Assembly (NCBI RefSeq): GCF_010731295.1
Contig: NZ_AP022579.1
Location: forward strand, 2,046,001 to 2,110,000
From: Mycolicibacterium boenickei
GTDB lineage: Bacteria; Actinomycetota; Actinomycetes; Mycobacteriales; Mycobacteriaceae
DNA: 64,000 nt
Direction: 5' to 3'
Every line of letters begins with the position of its first letter. The first letter of the stretch is position 1. The position numbers were made by a program, and so were the translations under genes. Shown one piece after another: positions 59,448 to 64,000 of this stretch. The notes below the pieces were generated by a model. That model was given only the letters and a program-made list of their open reading frames with translations, searched no databases and was not told the origin of the DNA.

Positions 59448-59481
59448 AACGTCTCGTCCGTTGGGTAAACGTCTCGTCCGT
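59448..59481. repeat. Tandem 14-base direct repeat after the integrase
   Basis: AACGTCTCGTCCGT occurs at 59448-59461 and 59468-59481, a 20-base period (about two helical turns), starting on the last base before or at the integrase stop region. It lies in the 243-base gap before ietA, which otherwise holds only a possible -10 (TAGACT, 59625-59630). It may bind a regulator or a directionality factor. Confidence 0.65.
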
Positions 59482-59690
59482 CGGTACATGCCGAAACTTT
59501 GCCTTTAGAACACGTACGACTTTGCGTGTGGCGCCCGGCATTCGCTGCATTCGGGCATTCCTCGTCGGGCCAGGTTGGTGTACTTGCGTCAGGCGTGGTG
59601 TCGGGAAGCAGTCATCACGCCCGTTAGACTCAGCTCACGGGGCCTGCCGTGCTGGTCAGGACGGTTGTTTGACCCGAAGGGAGGTCAGCG

Positions 59691-60689
59691 GTGGCGACAA
59701 ATGACCAGTTGAAGGCTCTCGTCATGAGCCACGCCGAGGGCGACGACCCCCAGTTCTACGCCGTGGCGATGCAGGTGGCTGCAAAAGCTGCACGAGCTGG
59801 GCACGCAAAGTTCGCCCAAGAACTGCGCGACCTGGTTGACGAGTTGCGTAAGCGTGGTGCAGTGAAGTCGCGGGTGGCCTCGGTGGTGCCGGTGGCGCAG
59901 CCCCGGGGTGAACTGGGCTCTCTGCTCGCTGTCAGCTATCCGGAGTCTCGACTGGCAGACCTCGTGTTATCCCCGGGTCTTGCCGAGCACCTGCGGCATG
60001 TATTGCTTGAGCAGCGTCAACGAGACATGCTTGCCCGCCACGGTCTTCGGGCCGCGGGCCGGTTGCTGCTCACCGGCCCGCCAGGGACCGGCAAGACTTC
60101 AACCGCGCGAGTTATTGCCGGCGAGTTGGGGCTTCCACTGTTTTCGGTGCGGCTGGACACAATCATCACCAAATACATGGGTGAGACGGCAGCGAAACTG
60201 CGCTTGATTTTCGATGCGCTCATCGACACGCGGGGGGTCTACTTGTTCGACGAGGTCGATGCGCTTGCCGGAGATCGGGCCGCACCCAACGACGTCGGCG
60301 AGATCCGCCGAGTCCTCAACTCCTTTCTTCAATTCCTCGAAGAGGATTCCTCGGACAGCATCATCATCGCGGCCACCAATCACCCCAAGTTGCTCGACAA
60401 CGCCCTCTATCGCCGATTTGACACAGTGATGGACTTCGCACTGCCCGACGACGCGGCCACCGAGGCCGTCATCCGCAACCGACTCGCTCGGTTCCAAATC
60501 GGCAACCTGAGTTGGCCGAGGGTCGTCGCTGCCGCGCGCGGGCTCAGTCACGGAGAGATCGCGACTGCAGCAGAGAATGCGGCGAAGCGAACAGTTCTGG
60601 CTGGCCGGGCCCGGGTGCGCACCGACGACCTGGTGGCCGCCCTGCACGAACGGCCGCGTGCCAATCACCACGGCGAGTCGGCGATCTAG
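59691..60689 (+). CDS. ietA: AAA ATPase, IetA-like
   Basis: A 332-residue AAA ATPase. An N-terminal helical region of about 80 residues precedes Walker A GPPGTGKT (129-136), Walker B YLFDEVD (184-190), sensor-1 Asn230 and a probable arginine finger at Arg241-Arg242. In the IetAS pair of the Agrobacterium Ti plasmid the ATPase is the antitoxin to a subtilisin-like protease; the same pair was later listed among predicted anti-phage systems. GTG start with GAAGGGAGG six bases upstream. The protease gene follows after five bases. Confidence 0.87.
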   Translation: MATNDQLKALVMSHAEGDDPQFYAVAMQVAAKAARAGHAKFAQELRDLVDELRKRGAVKSRVASVVPVAQPRGELGSLLAVSYPESRLADLVLSPGLAEHLRHVLLEQRQRDMLARHGLRAAGRLLLTGPPGTGKTSTARVIAGELGLPLFSVRLDTIITKYMGETAAKLRLIFDALIDTRGVYLFDEVDALAGDRAAPNDVGEIRRVLNSFLQFLEEDSSDSIIIAATNHPKLLDNALYRRFDTVMDFALPDDAATEAVIRNRLARFQIGNLSWPRVVAAARGLSHGEIATAAENAAKRTVLAGRARVRTDDLVAALHERPRANHHGESAI

Positions 60690-60694
60690 ACGTC

Positions 60695-63253
60695 ATGGCA
60701 GAGCGAGATCGTCCTCACCTTGTCGTGTCGGTAGCGCCAGTATCGGAGTCCTTTACGCTCGCCAGCGCTGGTGGCGGTGGCGACAAGCACGAGTTCACCG
60801 GCGATCGCAAGGGGCATGGCCGACGCCTCACTGACGAATTCAACGCCGCAGTCGCGCCTACAGCCGACGATGAGATCGAGCCTGCAGGAACCTACGTCAC
60901 GTTTGTGTCGTTTCCAGATTTGGAACTGGCGTTGCAAAGTCTGGACCCGCAGCGCTCTGGTGAGCAGCCCGAGTTGGTCGCCGTCCGGGAGACGCAGACC
61001 ACCGACGGGATCGTTCAGATGGCGACCGTGTACATCCCGCGGGGCAAGAAAGAGTACTTCCTCAAACGGTTGGACGCCTACGTGTCGTCTGCAGACCGGA
61101 CCAAGGCTGACAATGCCGCACTAATTGAGAGTATCCAGTCGATCCGTCGAGCGACGATCCGCGAACTATGGACCGATCCCGATGAATTGTTTCCCGACGA
61201 CCCCACCGAAGTCCGTTGGTGGGAGGTGTGGCTGCTTAACCGTGACCGCCGCGAACAAGCAAGATTCAGCGACTTTGTTGTCCAACACGAACTGCGCACC
61301 AGTGAGCACTATCTGGGTTTCGGTGACCGCACCGTAGTGTTGCTATACGCTTCGGCAGACCAACTGGCGCAGACGTTTCAATCAGTTGACGACATCGCCG
61401 AGTTGCGCCGACCGCACGACGTTGCCACTTTGTTGACAGAACTGCCCGCCGCCGAGCAGACCGAGTGGGTGGACGATCTGCGCGCGCGTCTACGGATGGC
61501 CGACAAGGATGCTGCGGTGGTGTGCATCCTCGACACTGGCGTGCAGGACACGCACCCTCTGCTCACCGACTCGATTGGAGCCGCGGACCTGCACGTCGCA
61601 GACCCGCGCTGGCAGACCACGCCCGTCCAATCGCACGGAACTGAGATGGCAGGCCTGGCCCTCTACGGAGACCTGCACGCCGCACTCGTCGACACCCAGC
61701 CGGTCCAATTGACTCACCGCCTGGAGTCGGTGAAGTTCTTGCCCGATAACGCCCACAACGATCGTGATCTCTACGGTGCTATCACTGCTCGCGCGGTCGA
61801 CCGCCCAGAGATCCAAGCCGCCGCCCGGCGCCGCGTGTTCATGCTCGCGGTCACTGCGCGCCGCCCCTCCGTCGACGGAACTGACACCGAACCGACCACA
61901 CGAATCGACACCGGCAGACCCACGTCGTGGTCGGCGGCGATCGACGCTCTGGCCTTCGGCCGGGCCATCGATGACAGCGATCCCAAGCTCACCTACCTCG
62001 ACCGTGACGAGCCGCGGCGCCCGCGCCTGTTCCTCGTCTCGGCCGGCAACATCCGCGACCTTCGTGGCACCGATGATCACCTCGCTCGAAGTGATGTCGA
62101 GCCGGTCGAAGACCCCGCCCAGTCGTGGAACGCGCTCACGGTTGGCGCTTACTCCAATCGTGACGACATGTCCGGCGCACCAGCTGATTTCGCCGGCTAC
62201 GTGCCGGTAGCCAAGAGGGGTGAACTATCCCCGGTCAGCCGCACGTCGGTAGTCTTTGACCGCACGAAATGGCCGTTCAAACCCGATGTGGTCGCTGATG
62301 GCGGCAACGTCGCAGTATCACCGGACCGCACAGACGTTGATACGCCGCCCAATCTCGCTCTGCTCACAACCCGCCTCCAACGCCCGGGACACGGTTTCTT
62401 CACCGCGACGCGAGACACCTCGGCCGCCACCGCTCAGGTCGCAGCCATCGCCGGCAATCTCTCCCAGGCCTACCCGCAGCTGCGCCCCGAGACCATCCGC
62501 GGGTTGATCGTGCACTCGGCTCAGTGGACCGACGCCATGCGCAACCGCTTCAACACCGAATCGAACAAGACTCGCCTCGCCAGCCTGCTGCGCCGCTACG
62601 GGATGGGTGTACCCGACGCGGCCCGCGCACTGCGTAGCGCCACCGATGCGCTCACCCTCATCGCAGAGGCCCGAATCCATCCCTACGAGCGCGACCGCGA
62701 CAGCAACTCAGGCAAAGTGCGGGAGATGAATCTCCACCAACTGCCATGGCCGACCGAAATACTCGAAGGGCTAGGCGAAACCGAAGTACGCATGCGCGTG
62801 ACCCTGTCCTACTTCGTTGAACCCAACCCTTCCAGCCGCGGCTGGACGGGCCGCTATATCTATCCCTCCCATGGCCTACGGTTCGCCACCCGACGCCCGG
62901 AGGACAACATCGAATCGTTCCGCCAGCGCATCAACACCCGCGCACGTATCGACGGGCAACGCCCACCTGCACTCGACACCGAGAAAGGCTGGTTCTTCGG
63001 CAGCAACCTGCAGCAGGCCCCCGGCTCACTACACACCGACATCTGGACAGGTCCAGCCGCCAACCTCGCCAGCAAGGGAGCCATCGCCGTGTACCCGGTC
63101 GCGGGATGGTGGAAAAACCAACGCAAATACGACCAAAGCAACCACGGCGTTGACTACTCACTCATCGTCAGCATCGAATCCCCACACGTCGACGTTGACC
63201 TATGGGCTCCCGTCGCCCAACAGATCAGCACAACCGTCGAAATCCAAACCTAG
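60695..63253 (+). CDS. ietS: Subtilisin-like (S8) serine protease, IetS-like
   Basis: An 852-residue cytosolic S8 protease with no signal peptide. An N-terminal region of about 265 residues of unknown fold precedes the peptidase domain. The catalytic residues are Asp280 (VCILDTGVQDTHPLL), His314 (SHGTEMAG), oxyanion Asn452 (VSAGN) and Ser576 (TRDTSAATAQVAAIAG). A C-terminal beta-rich region of about 200 residues follows. All residues are in place, so it should be active. In IetAS it is the toxic or effector component held in check by the ATPase. The five-base gap to ietA indicates one operon. Confidence 0.9.
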   Translation: MAERDRPHLVVSVAPVSESFTLASAGGGGDKHEFTGDRKGHGRRLTDEFNAAVAPTADDEIEPAGTYVTFVSFPDLELALQSLDPQRSGEQPELVAVRETQTTDGIVQMATVYIPRGKKEYFLKRLDAYVSSADRTKADNAALIESIQSIRRATIRELWTDPDELFPDDPTEVRWWEVWLLNRDRREQARFSDFVVQHELRTSEHYLGFGDRTVVLLYASADQLAQTFQSVDDIAELRRPHDVATLLTELPAAEQTEWVDDLRARLRMADKDAAVVCILDTGVQDTHPLLTDSIGAADLHVADPRWQTTPVQSHGTEMAGLALYGDLHAALVDTQPVQLTHRLESVKFLPDNAHNDRDLYGAITARAVDRPEIQAAARRRVFMLAVTARRPSVDGTDTEPTTRIDTGRPTSWSAAIDALAFGRAIDDSDPKLTYLDRDEPRRPRLFLVSAGNIRDLRGTDDHLARSDVEPVEDPAQSWNALTVGAYSNRDDMSGAPADFAGYVPVAKRGELSPVSRTSVVFDRTKWPFKPDVVADGGNVAVSPDRTDVDTPPNLALLTTRLQRPGHGFFTATRDTSAATAQVAAIAGNLSQAYPQLRPETIRGLIVHSAQWTDAMRNRFNTESNKTRLASLLRRYGMGVPDAARALRSATDALTLIAEARIHPYERDRDSNSGKVREMNLHQLPWPTEILEGLGETEVRMRVTLSYFVEPNPSSRGWTGRYIYPSHGLRFATRRPEDNIESFRQRINTRARIDGQRPPALDTEKGWFFGSNLQQAPGSLHTDIWTGPAANLASKGAIAVYPVAGWWKNQRKYDQSNHGVDYSLIVSIESPHVDVDLWAPVAQQISTTVEIQT

Positions 63254-63645
63254 CCAAGCTTTTATGCCGCTGTATTCCGCGCATTACCAAATCTAGCAAT
63301 GTTCACTTGCGAACCCTGATAGGAACGGTCGACGATCCCTTTGGGTATCGACGAAGGGCTCAACGGACTGACCGAGCAATCTCCTGGTGCAGGAGTATTC
63401 GCGGGATCCGCATCCTACTTCCAGAGAACGCCGTCTGCGTGCACGGTTGTGCAATTTTCACTGGTCACCTTCGACTATTCGTTGACTGGCAGTTGATGTC
63501 AAGGCTCGAACCGGGGGTTCGCCCGCCTGCGGCGCCGGCCCTGACATCAATTGCCAGCCAACAGCATTGGACCGCTGTGACCAGGCGAGGAAACAGCGTC
63601 AGAATGTGACGGCCTGGTCGCACTGAGCTGACGCTGTGCCGCGCC
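63254..63645. other. Non-coding region after ietS
   Basis: 392 bases with no supportable gene; the open plus-strand frame across it has no ribosome site or recognisable domain. The base composition looks less GC-rich than the surrounding genes. It ends at the stop of the small minus-strand gene. The main content is the nested inverted repeat listed separately. Confidence 0.6.
63461..63584. repeat. Long nested inverted repeat (possible structured RNA or cruciform)
   Basis: Three nested stems. Outer: CTGGTCAC (63461-63468) with GTGACCAG (63577-63584). Middle: 24-base arms 63481-63504 and 63539-63562, complementary except three positions that are all G-U compatible. Inner: CGAACC-GGG-GGTTCG within 63505-63538, plus a small CCGC-CT-GCGG stem. 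Preservation as G-U pairs hints at selection on an RNA. A terminator for convergent transcripts, a DNA replication or packaging site, or a transposon end are alternatives. Confidence 0.72.
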
Positions 63646-63807
63646 TTACCGCAGCAGGGTGGCGATGTCAGCGAGGACAGCCGGGTTGGTGATGGTGACC
63701 GCGACGTGCTGGCGTTCACAGGATTCGACAAGCCAGGCGGTGAATTCTTGACGACTGTAAGACTTTCCAGTCTGCCTATCCGCGGATCGCACCTCCCGGC
63801 TAGCCAT
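63646..63807 (-). CDS. Small unrecognised protein of the element (53 residues)
   Basis: A 53-residue basic-start protein, MASREVRSADRQTGKSYSRQ onward, ending with a hydrophobic helix pair (VTITNPAVLADIATLL). The ATG at 63807 overlaps the stop of the upstream partial gene by eight bases, and GAGGT stands five bases before it, so it is translationally coupled. The longer frame reaching 63972 is antisense coding of the neighbour and is not needed. No family is recognised; a small DNA-binding or regulatory protein is possible. Confidence 0.6.
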   Translation of the reverse strand: MASREVRSADRQTGKSYSRQEFTAWLVESCERQHVAVTITNPAVLADIATLLR

Positions 63808-64000
63808 CGGGTACCTCGACAGGAAGATCACCACGCTGGTGCAATAGTGCTTCGCGGGCAGTGCGGCGCCGGTCGATCCGACGTAGCGCCGCGCTGACGA
63901 TGAGGGTGCGCTCACCGAGGCTGGCGTGACCGGCGCGGTCGAACTCCCACGCCACCAGATCATTGCCATCATCGCCGTGTCGACGATCCGGATTATGCTT
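63800..64000 (-). CDS. 3' end of an unrecognised gene running off the right edge
   Basis: On the minus strand the frame is open from base 64000 to a TAG at 63800-63802 and encodes 66 residues, including NDLVAWEFDRAGHASLGERT and RRIDRRRTAREALL. The composition (acidic/basic helices, no stops) and the overlap with the next ATG argue for a real gene whose start lies outside. No family is recognised from this fragment. Confidence 0.6.
   Translation of the reverse strand, partial: KHNPDRRHGDDGNDLVAWEFDRAGHASLGERTLIVSAALRRIDRRRTAREALLHQRGDLPVEVPDG

Larger units (their letters stand above)
57985..64000. mobile_element. Integrative element, phiRv1-like, extending beyond the window
   Basis: From the broken 13E12 gene to the right edge the content is non-core: a large serine integrase, the IetAS pair, a non-coding stretch with a long inverted repeat, and a small minus-strand operon entering from outside. 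No phage structural gene is visible in this part, so it may be a prophage remnant, a satellite or a genomic island. The right junction lies outside the window. Confidence 0.82.

Noticed and set aside
63202..63609. 135-residue plus-strand frame across the ietS 3' region
   Set aside because: No ribosome site or recognisable domain, and it runs through the nested inverted repeat.
57985..64000. Complete prophage
   Set aside because: No capsid, tail, terminase or lysis gene is visible in this part; only integrase and cargo can be supported.

Overview
The window is high-GC actinobacterial DNA from a fast-growing mycobacterium (Mycolicibacterium type). The first 20 kb keep the order of the M. tuberculosis Rv0408-Rv0418 block: pta-ackA, pknG-glnH-glnX, mutT3, thiE/thiO-thiS-thiG, lpqL. 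GTG and TTG starts and 1-4 nt start/stop overlaps are common. This is inferred from protein content only; no rRNA is present to place the species.

Layout. 1-2.1 kb: acetate/acetyl-phosphate interconversion (pta 3' part, ackA). 2.1-7.2 kb: a DUF559 relic, then the divergent glnX-glnH-pknG amino-acid-sensing operon. 7.3-10.5 kb: mutT3 and the thiamine genes, with a TPP riboswitch before thiO. 10.6-14.5 kb: an insertion relative to M. tuberculosis, with an SGNH hydrolase, a WXG100 pair, an ABC exporter and an SPFH protein. 14.8-17.8 kb: tandem LpqL-type lipoprotein aminopeptidases. 17.8-20.4 kb: a type III polyketide synthase, methyltransferase and FAD oxygenase operon of the mycobacterial polyketide-quinone kind. 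20.4-23.4 kb: uracil/xanthine and SulP permeases.

23.4-31.2 kb: a sugar or polyol catabolic island. It holds an RpiB-type isomerase, a DhaK-DhaL kinase, an SDR, a TIM-barrel isomerase, an MFS transporter, a two-subunit transketolase and a GntR regulator with several matching operators. The gene set resembles tetritol (threitol/erythritol) catabolism. 31.2-34.3 kb: a TetR regulator, two small genes sharing a recurring operator, and an APC transporter.

34.4-56.9 kb: a large accessory catabolic region of steroid or terpenoid type: thioesterase, flavin reductase, PadR, KstD-like dehydrogenase, KshA-like Rieske oxygenase, two TetR regulators, SDRs, NTF2-fold proteins, two unrecognised proteins, an esterase, a paired acyl-CoA dehydrogenase, enoyl-CoA hydratase, ALDH, ADH, FadD and a divergent Baeyer-Villiger monooxygenase. 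No KshB-type reductase, HsaC or HsaD is in view, so the substrate is unresolved.

57.0 kb to the right edge: a 13E12-family DUF222/HNH gene is cut inside its HNH motif and followed at once by a large serine integrase. This is the arrangement of phiRv1-like elements, which use REP13E12 as attB. The cargo includes an AAA ATPase plus subtilisin-like protease pair matching IetAS (plasmid-stability toxin-antitoxin, later listed among anti-phage systems), a long nested inverted repeat of unknown role, and a small coupled operon entering from beyond the window.
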